64,000 nt of DNA from Ustulina deusta. Its lineage: Eukaryota; Ascomycota; Sordariomycetes; Xylariales; Xylariaceae. The position numbers and the translations under genes were made by a program. The stretch is from positions 124,001 to 188,000 of the forward strand of contig JAJNNX010000014.1 in assembly GCA_023159155.1 (NCBI GenBank). Reading direction: 5' to 3'. Below, one piece after another: positions 39,166 through 48,930 of this stretch. The notes below the pieces were generated by a model, which saw only the letters and a program-made list of their open reading frames with translations, had not been told where the DNA came from and searched no databases. Positions within the stretch are counted from its first letter, which is position 1, and every line of letters begins with the position of its first letter.

Positions 39166-39609
39166 GTTTTGCACACAAGCTTGTTTTGCATTTTTTCTAT
39201 GTATTTTTATATATAAATTCCTTAGTAAAGTACTTAGTCTATTTTTTCGAACTCTTTTAAGTTAGTAGCTATAATAAAAAAAGATATATAGTTAGATTCG
39301 AAATTAAATCATAAATCTAAAAATAATCTTTTTAACTTTATAGCTATTTTATTTATTACGTTATAATAAACTACGCTAAAATAATCCTTATAATTCTTTA
39401 AAGTTTAAATATTTCTAAAAATAAAATAGCTATAAAATTATAGAAATTATTTTTAGATTTTTTATTTAATTATAAACCTAGATATATATTTTATTTTAGT
39501 ATAGCTACTAACCTAAAAAAGTTAATAAAAAATAAAGTAAGTAGCTTTACTAAGAAATTATATATAAAAATACAAAGAAAAAAATGCAAAACAAGCTTGT
39601 GTGCGAAGC
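39166..39609. mobile_element. Foldback (MITE-like) element, 444 bp
   Basis: Two inverted arms of ~190 bp each with ends GTTTTGCACACAAGC and, in reverse complement, GCTTCGCACACAAGC (the differences are C to T). It abuts the LTR end at 39165. No clear target-site duplication and no coding capacity. Confidence 0.75.
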
Positions 39610-39771
39610 GAGCTTATATTATAGGTTAGTATTATAAAATAAAACAAAAAATAACAAAAAATGAGGTATATATTATATAATATTCGGATAACTGATTATA
39701 AAGTTATTAAGGTTATAAAAAACAGTGTAACTTTGTTTATCTTTTCCCGTTTTATAATTTATGTTTTGTCA

Positions 39772-40305
39772 CAAGTGGTCCTAATAGCTATGGAGGGCTA
39801 TTAGTGCCACTTCTGCTAAACAATAGAACTTGTAATTTAGCCCTTGGCATTTAGGGTCAATATATATATTACCGTATAAAGCAATAAATTAATTAAATCT
39901 ACTAAGGTATAAAGTACTTATTAAAAGCTTTTATTTTAAAAGCTACTCATTTATTTTTTTAAAATAAATATATAACTAAGTAAATATTAAGTAAATAAAT
40001 AAATAACTTAAGTAAAATAAATAAATAAATAATATAAGTAACTAAATTAAATAAATAAATAAATAGCTTAATAAAATAAATAGGCTAAAATAACTAAGTA
40101 ATTTTTAAAACAAAAGCTTTTTTACTCCTATATTAAAAAAGCTTTCGGTACTTTATAGATTTAATTTATTTATTGCTTTGTACGGCTTTATACAGTAATA
40201 TTTGTGTTGACCTAAATGCCAAGTGCTAAGTGTTAAGGGCTAAATTACAAGTTCTATCGTTTGGCGGAAGTGGCACTAATGGCCCACCGTCGGCCCCCTC
40301 CACTG
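39772..40305. mobile_element. Foldback (MITE-like) element at the right edge of the AT block
   Basis: Inverted arms of ~150-170 bp. The left arm (from ~39795: GGGCTATTAGTGCCACTTC, continuing through AACTTGTAATTTAGCCC) pairs with the right arm ending ~40284. The centre is AT-rich TAAA repeats. The outermost ends AGTGG (39774) and CCACT (40300) may be the true termini, but the sequence between them and the arms matches poorly. It carries no transposase. Confidence 0.7.
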
Positions 40306-40558
40306 TAACTGGTTCGCTGAGTGACGAGGTGGGGTCCGCAATGGTACACGAGATAAATAACCAACAGACAGAACTCTCTAACCTATCTAGGGAACCTAAG
40401 CACTGTGATTACCAACAACTCAACACCAATGTCGCCCGCGCTCCTGGCATCACCGACAGCATTATTTAGGTAGCATGCCAACATCAAATACCCTTCTCCA
40501 CCTAGGCGGTAAAATACTGCGACTGACCACTACGACTACGCCTCGCTTCGACGCATAA
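40306..40558. other. Short flank with a weak coding-like stretch
   Basis: An open frame ending at 40469 starts inside the foldback arm and continues with a Gln/Asn/Ser-rich sequence. It may be a gene remnant. I cannot assign it. Confidence 0.3.
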
Positions 40559-41706
40559 ATGAGCACAATGTCTCGCAGAAGGTCAGTTGGTCCGCTATTC
40601 TTGGAACAGGCAGGAACCGAGCCCAAAGCATCAACAACAACAGAACCCCAGAACATCATGCATTCACATCAGATGTCTCAACCCCTTACGCCCGTAACCC
40701 AGAAACCCGTTGTTCAGGTTGGTCTACATATACTCAAGCAACTTCGACCCTATATCGCCCAGGCGCATATCGATTCTGGAAATTGGAACAAATTCCGGAT
40801 CACTTGTGGCCAACTCGATCTCAGTTGGAAATCTGAGAATGGAGGGGGCTTCTTACGGTTGATTACATCTGAGAAGATGCAACAACTCGCCAACCAATAC
40901 GGGTTTGACCGCATGAAGGATCTACACCCAGACCCCCGCCACCCGTTCCACAACTCAGTTGCTGTAGCCCACCACCTCAATCGGCATCTCTTCTCTGTCT
41001 ATCAAAACGATTTTCTTGCAAACCGGTCGAAGTGGAACTTCCGAGAGTAAGTGGTCCTATACCTGGTGGTCTTACATCACTCGTGCTGATATGATGTCGA
41101 TAGCCCCGATGACTGGGAAGCACCTAAACTTCGGTATTTCCCCAGCGATGAGAAATGGCAGGTCGAATACATTCTAGGTGTTAGAGATGGCGGCTTACCG
41201 CACATCAACTGCACCTTGTTAGAAGCCGAGGAGCTCAAGGAGAACACGCTCATGTTCAGTGAGGTGTGGTCTATCCTCATGCTTACCCTACTCTTCTTGC
41301 GTCACCCCCAGAACGAGAAGTACGAGGTTGTGCCGGTGAGCTAGAAATTTTCCAATGTCCTCTCATTCCCCTTGACGCCTTAGAACTGGCCCTCTCATAT
41401 GCTCTTAGTCGCTGACTGGGGAGCTGATAGGTCACCGTTGTAACCATCTCTGGCACGACATTCCGTGTAGTACAAGGGTTTATAGATGGCAAGGCAGGTA
41501 GTGTTAGGATTCATAAGTCCGGCGTCATGCCCCTAGGTCCGGACAAGAAGAGCGTGGAGGAGCGGATGATGCTGATCGTAAGGTGGGTATTAGCTGAACC
41601 AGTCTGGCCAAGCAAGCACTAGGTTCGGTAGCAGGATGTCTTTCTGCTCATGTTACTACCAAAGGCAATACATAAATGGCCAAAAGACGATCTATCGACT
41701 AGCTAA
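40559..41706 (+). CDS. Hypothetical protein, four exons
   Basis: Model join(40559..41046,41104..41335,41431..41577,41632..41706), 313 residues. The first three joins have strong GTAAGT, GTGAGC and GTAAGG donors. Branch-like CTGAT/CTGAC motifs precede the first two acceptors, and phases agree throughout. The first ~45 residues are Ser/Thr/Pro-rich and probably disordered. The middle has VGLHILKQLRPYIAQAHI and a His-rich patch (HPDPRHPFHN, AVAHHLNRHLF). The later part has a hydrophobic segment (EVWSILMLTLLFLRH) and FRVVQGFIDGKAGSVRIHK. The last acceptor could be three bases later. I do not recognise the family. It lies just right of the transposon block but shows normal base composition and an intact frame. 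Confidence 0.6.
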
Positions 41707-42928
41707 ACAATGAGGGCTACATGTATCGAGAGGGCTGTTATAAAGGTTGTTTATACAGAGGTTAGGCAGCGTAATTTCCTTAGTTGAGTAGTTACATATA
41801 GGGCATTAAGAAAGACTGCACAGAGATGGTGCTGCCCTATATGTAGTTCATAGGTACATGCAGGCCCTGAGCGACTTTGAATGCTGTTTGCTGTGTGACT
41901 ACTTACCGGTGTCACATTTTTGTGTCATATAAGAGAGCATTGAATACCTACGCACGTTGGTTGTATGACCGATCATCGTTTCTCCGGGGATAGCTAAGGG
42001 GCAAAATGCGACTGAAACAGGTAAGGATGAATCTACACAGTAATTCAATTCCTGAGAGCCAATGCCTAGAATTAGAAAATAGTATTTTTAATGATTAATT
42101 CAACAACCGTTGACCATTGGTAAGCTTTTCATGCTCGTAAGCAAGGCATGAGCAGATAATAACGGGGTAACAAACCCCCGCCCTTAGAGCAAACATAGCA
42201 TGGCATGGCAGTCAACCCAACTCTTTGAAATACCCCAAGTGCGCGCGGTGTGGGATCTTTCCATCTCATGTTTTGCTTTCGAATAAAATGGGAGCTTTCG
42301 ATGTTGCTGCAGGAGGAAATGCACCGAGCAGTCGATCCAAGCCGGAGACAAATGCCAATTCCTCGCACTTGGAAACAGGGCCCAGAACACCTGAACCCAG
42401 AAACGAGGGCCGCCTTGGGCTCCCTAGCCCTGATGCTATGCCAGAATCTACAAATGCTACTTTTAAATCGTCCAATGATCCCGGGTCACATGGTTCAGCA
42501 CACGCAGATGCTCGATTAGACTTTGTCACCTGAGTGGCGTGTTTTCCGACCGCCCTGTCAATGCACTTACGGAGCGACACTTCACATTCCGTAGCCCATA
42601 GAACCTAAAGGATACCTACCTAGTAAAACTTGGTTGGTGTGCAAGACAAAAATAAGAACACGGTTGGTTAGGCGCCGGAATCAAGACACGGCTTTTCAGT
42701 CCTTATCGTGGTGGGGGGCGAGGGCAGGGTTCATCGTAGCACTAGGATTGAGAAATCAGCTTATGATAGTGCCAGGGTAGATTAGCGAGCGGTAAAGGGA
42801 GGCTGGAGATAGGGCACAGACGCGCGTTGAGTTGGATTTATGCCCTACATGGGTTAGGTAAGAGCAGCCCCAGAGCTTTTGATAGGCTCACAGCAGCGAC
42901 TACATACATTAGGCGGCGGATAGATTCG
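41707..42928. other. Intergenic region with a 13-bp inverted repeat
   Basis: TACATATAGGGCA (41793-41805) pairs with TGCCCTATATGTA (41833-41845) across a 27-base loop. A Ser/Pro/Asn-rich open frame at 42225-42533 has some coding character and could be a 5' exon of the possible gene at 42929-43465, but no clear splice join was found. Confidence 0.4.
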
Positions 42929-43465
42929 TGAACAAGGGAAACTAGATGCGTCCAAAGTAGCTGGGAAAAACTCGAATCCGACGGGGAAGACGACGATCAA
43001 AATTTGTGTCAATATTCTGGGGGCGAAAACTTCTATTGTGGCAGCAAACGCCTTGGGACTCTGTGGGCTGCCATTGAAACCGAAATGCTGACGTATTGCC
43101 GCTTGAAGGATGGCCATCCTTGGCTCTCAAACAGATTCAGCATGGAAACAGTGAAATTAGCGGCGAAGAATGGTGGTGACTTTTCAGACCTAGCTTTTGT
43201 TAAGGGGAAGATGATGAAGCCGTGGTGTAAATGTGGGCGTTTCTAGAATTCCTGGCGCGCCACAATCCCAACCACAGAGGAGGCATGTGCTTTTTATTTT
43301 TCGAATTTGGAAGACTGGGAGCGAAGCAGCTTTCTTAGAGTACCAGAAATCTGGGATGACTCAGACATCGACTCCAGTGATGGGGTTGACTCTGTAGATG
43401 AGTCCGAGGATAGCTATACCCTTGGGGAGACTGAGATGGAATGGGTTAGTTCGTCGATACATTAG
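42929..43465 (+). pseudogene. Possible gene or decayed gene with acidic C-terminal tail
   Basis: One frame stays open from after the TGA at 42928 to 43465, interrupted only by a TAG at 43244-43246. It reads coding-like on both sides: WEKLESDGEDDDQNLC and RLGTLWAAIETEMLTYC before, EEACAFYFSNLEDWERSSFL and an Asp/Glu/Ser-rich tail ending EMEWVSSSIH after. A 48-bp intron (GTTAAG...TCTAG) would remove the stop in frame. Otherwise it is a nonsense mutation. There is no ATG at the 5' end of the open frame, so an upstream exon is missing or lost. Family unknown. Confidence 0.4.
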
Positions 43466-43753
43466 ATAGCCTCTCTGCTAGCTACTAGTTCTTGACACTA
43501 TGCTCGCGCTTCTCGCTTACACGTTACAAGAAAGTAATATGATGGGATTTTATAGACGCCACCATCGAGCGTAGAATGCGATTGACATTTAACTCTTTAG
43601 CACAAAGACGATACCCAGCTATGGCAGCTTTGGAGATCGCAGGCAAAGGCGTATCCATACCGAATGTGTTTTCTTAAATGTATTATTCATGCATATTCTA
43701 ATTCTTAACAGGCCTCAAACGATATTAATGCAACCTATTAATACACCAGTCAA

Positions 43754-44735
43754 TCAGGAGCCTTTCCGCTGAACAACCCGCTCGATAATATCTGTGAGAG
43801 CCTCCTCTGGTAAATCAAGTAGCTTATTGCAAAGCAATCCATCTTTCTCGAAGTTGGCACCACGGTCTGCATCTTCCGCATATAGTAGCATCAGAATGCG
43901 AAGTTTCAAACCTTCCGAGTGGTCTTTATCGTCAAGCTTCTTCGCCTTCTCAAAGGCTTCCTCCGAAGTCATTCTTGAAATTGTCCACTTGTTACCGGTT
44001 GCTTTTTCTAGAGCCTCGAGGACTTGCAACTGTGACACGGTGAATGATGCGACAAACAAGGGTTTGTTTTTTGTCTCGTCGAGCTTCAAAAGCACCTTGA
44101 CCACGGCGGTAGCCACGGTCCTGATGGTCGTCGTTGACCATAGCTTGTTTCCGGAGTCGTAGATCGTGGCACGATTCTCTTCCAGCTGGTAGTCGAGCCA
44201 TCCGCTCTCGAGTCCCCAATCGAAGAATTGTCCCGTGTGGATAGCCGTCCAGGTCAAGCCAGTATTTTCCTTGGTCTTAAGGTAAGCGATGACCTTGGCC
44301 TTGTCGCCGTAGAGCGAGACAAGCTCAGCGGCTGCGGTGCAGGTGTTGTTGCCATATTCAGAGGGGATGAAGCGAGTGACGCCTGCTTGGATGGCAGCAT
44401 CGATCATGCGCAAGTGGACCGTGTAGGGCCGTCCCGGGATGGCCGAGACAACAGCATCTTGGCTTTTGAAAGCGCCCACGAGCTGGTCGATTGGGTAGTC
44501 GTCGTCCACCACAGCGACCTTCAGGTGAGGGGGGAAGATTGACTTTGAGGATTTGCGTGAGAGAATAGACAAATTGAAAGATGGTTCCTTCTGCAATGTT
44601 GCGCAGAGTTCAGCGCCAAAGAGCCCTCCGCCCTGCAGTGCGCGATCATTAGTGAGCGTTTTATGTACGGTGTTGGCTGGAAGAGAACGTAAGACTTACA
44701 CCGATCAACATGACATTCCGGATTGCTTGTGCCAT
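43754..44735 (-). CDS. NmrA-like / isoflavone-reductase-like NAD(P)-binding protein
   Basis: Two exons, complement(join(43754..44632,44700..44735)), 304 residues. The 67-bp intron (GTAAGT donor, CTGCAG acceptor) joins MAQAIRNVMLIG to GGGLFGAELC and so restores the N-terminal dinucleotide-binding GxxGxxG motif (GGGGLFG), which supports the short first exon. Later family features are a helix after AVVSAIPG, then AGVTRFIPSEYG, AYLKTKENTGLTWTAIHTGQFFDWGL and TTIRTVATAVVKVL. Length suits the atypical SDR group of NmrA-like and phenylcoumaran-benzylic-ether-reductase-like proteins, which are cytosolic reductases or redox sensors. The substrate cannot be inferred. It is divergent from the SDR gene 1.1 kb away. 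Confidence 0.85.
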
Positions 44736-45831
44736 TCTCACAATAATAGGAATTAGTGTGTGAATTGCGAAGTTTCGCCGGGGTATAGGTCCCAAAGATG
44801 GTGAAGCACTTTCTTACTTGTTGCCGTTGAAGCAGGACTTCAATCCAGAACGAGATGTGATGGAAAAGGGATGGTCTTCGCACAGTGTGTGCCCCTCCAA
44901 GAGTGCGCCGCAGACACCCTCCACCACGGGTTTGTCCCATTATTTATGGGTCGGTACCTAGTGCATAGGGCCAGCGCACGGTGCCCTTTCGCTTAGGTAG
45001 CTACAGGATCCACCATTGTCCTTGAACGCTCTCAGATCTCTCCCTAGGATATTGCGCTAAGCAGATAGAGATACCTCGAGGCTAAATCAGTAGTCCTGCT
45101 TATAACATCTCTATGTCTATTGATTAAAAAGCTCAACCCGTCGCCATGAGTCATATGCTTCGAAGTAGTGTAGTGTAGGGCCTTCAAGGGTACTGTTCTG
45201 CTGAATACTGCTTTAGTGTTAAGAGGCGCTCGAGCTGTAGATTTTGTTTTCATCATGTTCAACTATGATGGGGGATCATGTCAAGGGCAGGGGCTTGGGG
45301 CAGCGCTATATGTAGATACTGGGAATTCCAATGGTCTATACCCCTGAAGTGTACCTTGAGAGCTGACCACTGATCGGCAACCATGCTGATTCATGGCGTG
45401 TTGCCTGTAAGTAATAGCCTCAGTCGGGTAGATCTCAGAAGTCTGGTTGGTTACCGAACGGTATGCGGATGATGGGGTGAGAAGTGGGGAAGGGAACGGT
45501 CCGTGACAAGTGGTCCTGGTGGAGACGGGCTAGAGAGCATCCGCTAGCTTATTCCGGCATGATATCAATGTGCAATGGTAATGCTCATGCTCGGCGCATA
45601 TGATTGGCTGTAAATTTATTGTATATAATACTCTGAGGTCTTTGTACGGGTCTCTGTACAGGTCTCTGGACTCCCCCCCGACTCACGATGTGCTTCGTTC
45701 TCTATTGTCGACAAAAAGCAAACGCTCGTTCAGTTCGACTATAGCTCTTGTCACGCGCAATCATCTCTGCTTTCCACTCTTGGCCCTCCAATGTTGACCC
45801 CAGCCCGAAGCGGGCCGAGGTATACGCAACT
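44736..45831. other. Intergenic region between two divergent oxidoreductase genes
   Basis: This could serve as a shared regulatory region, but I identify no defined promoter element. It contains the second copy of the dispersed repeat (45160-45257). A stretch near 45493 reads GTGACAAGTGGTCCTGG, similar to the left edge of the foldback element at 39770 (GTCACAAGTGGTCCTAA). Confidence 0.5.
45160..45257 (-). repeat. Dispersed repeat, copy 2 (first copy at 5350-5437)
   Basis: Same orientation as copy 1. On the minus strand it encodes MMKTKSTARAPLNTKAVF from an ATG at 45256, versus M-I-KTKSTALAPLDTKAVF at copy 1. After that the two readings diverge. Confidence 0.7.
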
Positions 45832-46771
45832 ATGCCGAAGACCGTCTTGATCACAGGCTGCAGCGAAGGGGGCTTCGATGCCGCCCTCGCAATGGAGTTT
45901 CACAGCAGGGGCTATTATGTCTTCGCAACGCTACGCAACACGTCCAAAGCTGGAGCGCTGGCCCAACTCGACAATGTCGAGATCCTCGAACTTGACGTTA
46001 CCTCCCTCGACCACATAACACGTGCTGCCCAGGCCGTTGCTAAGCATACCGGCGGAACTCTCGATGTGCTGGTCAACAACGCCGGCGCCGACTATGTCAT
46101 GCCGCTGCTCGACATCAAGCTCGAGCAAGCCCGGAAGGTCTTCGAGCTCAACTTTTGGAGCGTATTCAACATGACGCAAGCTTTCGCCCCTATGCTCATC
46201 GAAGCCAAAGGTGCCATCTGCAATATCTCGTCAACCGCAGCAGCTCTGCCCCTAGCCTGGTCATGTACGCGGGCACCGCATGCTTTCCAATCCCCCCTTC
46301 CACCCCCTCTTCACGCCGTAGGATGAGAGACTGATGATGAAATCTACAACAGCCATGTACAGCACCTCCAAGGCCTCAGTACGTCAATTATCCGAGGTTA
46401 TGCGCGTTGAATTAGGAACCCTAGGCGTCCGGGTCACGACTGGCATGATTGGCGCGATGAATACCCAGGTGCACGTCAACTCATGGGAGCTACAGCTGCC
46501 CGAGGACTCCTACTTCCAATGCATAAAGGACGGCCTAGCTTCCCAGAACAGAGGAGATATGAAGCCAGGTAGCCACGCACCCGAATTGACAGCGAAGCGC
46601 CTCGTCAATGATATTGTCGGTGGCAAAGTTGGAGAAACCTGGCGTGGCGGGTTGGCTTCCGTTGTTCGATATGCTACAGCCCTCTTGCCCCAAGCCCTCC
46701 TTGAGCAACTTCTCAACGGGGACAAGGGCCTAGATATTGTCCAGAAGACCCATAAGCTTAAGTCGCAGTAG
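45832..46771 (+). CDS. Short-chain dehydrogenase/reductase, Ayr1-like
   Basis: Two exons, join(45832..46264,46353..46771), 283 residues. The intron has a GTACGC donor and a CAACAG acceptor and joins LPLAWS to SMYSTSKASV. Classical SDR features: N-terminal TGCSEGGFD, DVTS, VLVNNAGA, catalytic Ser in CNISSTAA, and catalytic YxxxK in MYSTSK. The overall pattern resembles the 1-acyldihydroxyacetone-phosphate reductase (Ayr1) group, NADPH-dependent enzymes of glycerolipid synthesis at the ER and lipid droplets. A hydrophobic segment near the C-terminus (VVRYATALLPQALLEQLL) could help membrane association. Odd point: the glycine-rich motif normally ends GGIG, and here it is GGFD, a glycine-to-aspartate change at a cofactor-binding position. 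The frame also continues upstream to 45748, but the ATG at 45832 matches the family start. Confidence 0.8.
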
Positions 46772-48930
46772 TGGGGATTTTTATTCTTGGTGCGTGTGTC
46801 TGGGCGGTTGAGGCGGAGCCGGCATCGTCGGTGGCAGCTATGTACTCTCCAATGGGATGGGACAACCAAACCGTCGGGTGACGGAGATGTCGTGACCTGC
46901 TTAGTCGCCTGGATAGTTCTCACCATCGTATTCGCTGTCATACAATTCTTCCGGCGCAACCGTGCTATGATTACGCCTCTTAGCCAGGCGTATCATCTGG
47001 GCCAACTGCCTTTATGTCTTCATGTATTAGCTCCTTTCCTTTTCACTTCATCCAAGTTCAGAAACAGCTAACATAAATCTAGTATCAATGGTCCCAACTG
47101 CTTCCAGTCCATTGTGGGTGCCAATGCCATTGAGTCCGCGGCCGATATCTTGCCGGCAGTGGCATTCTTCGCCTTTGGGTGCTTCAGTGCAGGCCGGGCA
47201 AGCAATATTCTCGAACCAGTTGTTGGAGGCTTTTGATCAATCGAGGGAGACATGTACAGAATTGTTGTGGCAGATTATAGGTCTTTCAAATTCTTTGTTC
47301 CTAGTCTTCATCTATCAAAGAATCATTTTGATCCCTTTCGGGTTTGAAGTCCTTGCGACGCGCTACCTATCTATCCCGTATTCAGACACCGCAAGGCGAC
47401 AACCTGTAGAGTGCATCTTATGATATGACTAGCACAAAACTAAAGGTTTACTTGCCAATATTCAACCTCGGTTTTATTTTATCGCTTTCTAGCCTGTTGG
47501 GTGCCAAATTCAAGCTTGAACATAACCAGAATGTCACCAGCACATGGAAGCAATTAAAGCTGGTTTCTGATGCTCTTTTAAGACCTAAAAACCCCCCAAT
47601 TTAGGGGTAATTCGAGCCGAGTCCTACCAAGCCTTGACTCCCCTTTAAGCACCCAGCCACACGCCACTTTAACATGTGCGCTATCAGACAATGCAGCTAT
47701 ATTCCTCTTTGGCACTCATGCTGCACCTGGTAGTAGACTCGACGTGCACTTCAAATGCGCACTTGGTGTGCGTTTCTGGAAAGCATTGAACAAGGGGCTT
47801 GTGACATCCCATTCGAAGCGGCCTGCATTCGCGGGCCTAACGAAACCGGCTGACATAGTGTAGAGAGGCTAGCTGAAATCAAAGAGATGAACAACACATA
47901 CACTTCCTGCACGTCAGATTCCTCAGTGATTGGTTCCCCGGCAGTCAATATCGGGAACAACAAGAACTGCCAAGCTGTGTCAAGGGATCGAAGCCCCCGC
48001 CCGCCAGGGCAGGGATGAAATGCAGCTTTCAGCTTCAGATACATTCTTGCTGGCTCTAAATCTAAATAATACTACCGCCAAGACCCGAGCGCCAACAAAA
48101 CTAGGGGATTCTTTCTTAGAAGCGACAGTGTTCTCTTTTAATCAAAGCCTACTCGTCGTAGTAGCCATCGTATCCAGACCTGCATAGTTCGAGGAGGGAT
48201 GAAAAGTCCGACCGGCAAATGTCCAAAAGGAGGTAATGCAGTGTGGACTGGACCAAACAGCCCAGGGAAGAGTCCAGGCCGCATCCGCCCACAAACAACT
48301 ACGGTTTGGTTCCTCATACACCAAATCTGTTATCGAGATGTGTTAAAGATCTGACAAGTTTTAGGCTTCTAGAACACAGAACAATTTCAAGGGATTATGC
48401 CGCAAACGAGCACCTACAAATAGGTACTTAATATGGGTTACTTCGCTTATGCTAATATTGAAGTGGAGTGGATGGACTGAGTGGCTGAACAAATAAAAAG
48501 GGGTGTTGAACATAAACAAAAGTAAGAAAAAGGATCGCAACAGTTACACTCTTTTCATAGTTATCGCGTTCAATTAAGTTATTATACTCTCCCTTGGTCA
48601 CTTGATCCCCCATGCCAAATCACAGGAAAGAGGCCAAACCTAGGTACACTTGAAGATACAATTATTAGACTTTTCAATTAGCGAACTAAACAATCAATTT
48701 AAAAAATTAATCAAAATCAACGCAACTGACTAACTAAGAGAGAATGTGATGATTTCCCATCCTAGGAGAGTTAGGTGAAGTGATGGAAATAGCCGATAGT
48801 AAGCAGACCTGTATTGGTTGGTGTGTTGTGGCTATACAACCTTCTCTCCGCCACACACAATCCGTCTGCTCCTTTCTAATATTTTGGAGGGTAAACCGAC
48901 CGCGAGCCCTGTTAACTGGCCACGTTTGCT
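46772..48930. other. Intergenic region with two coding-like patches
   Basis: At 46912-46977 a frame reads LVAWIVLTIVFAVIQFFRRN, a membrane-helix-like stretch. At 47082-47235 another reads INGPNCFQSIVGANAIESAA and continues to ILEPVVGGF and a stop, following a possible TCTAG acceptor. I could not assemble them with a start codon, so they may be remnants of a small gene. 47430-48930 holds nothing I can name. Confidence 0.35.

Noticed and set aside
43754..46771. Secondary-metabolite gene cluster
   Set aside because: Only two generic NAD(P)-binding oxidoreductases; no polyketide synthase, peptide synthetase, terpene enzyme, P450 or transporter is present in the window.
47751..48044. Minus-strand open frame
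   Set aside because: No family resemblance, splice context or coding-type bias.
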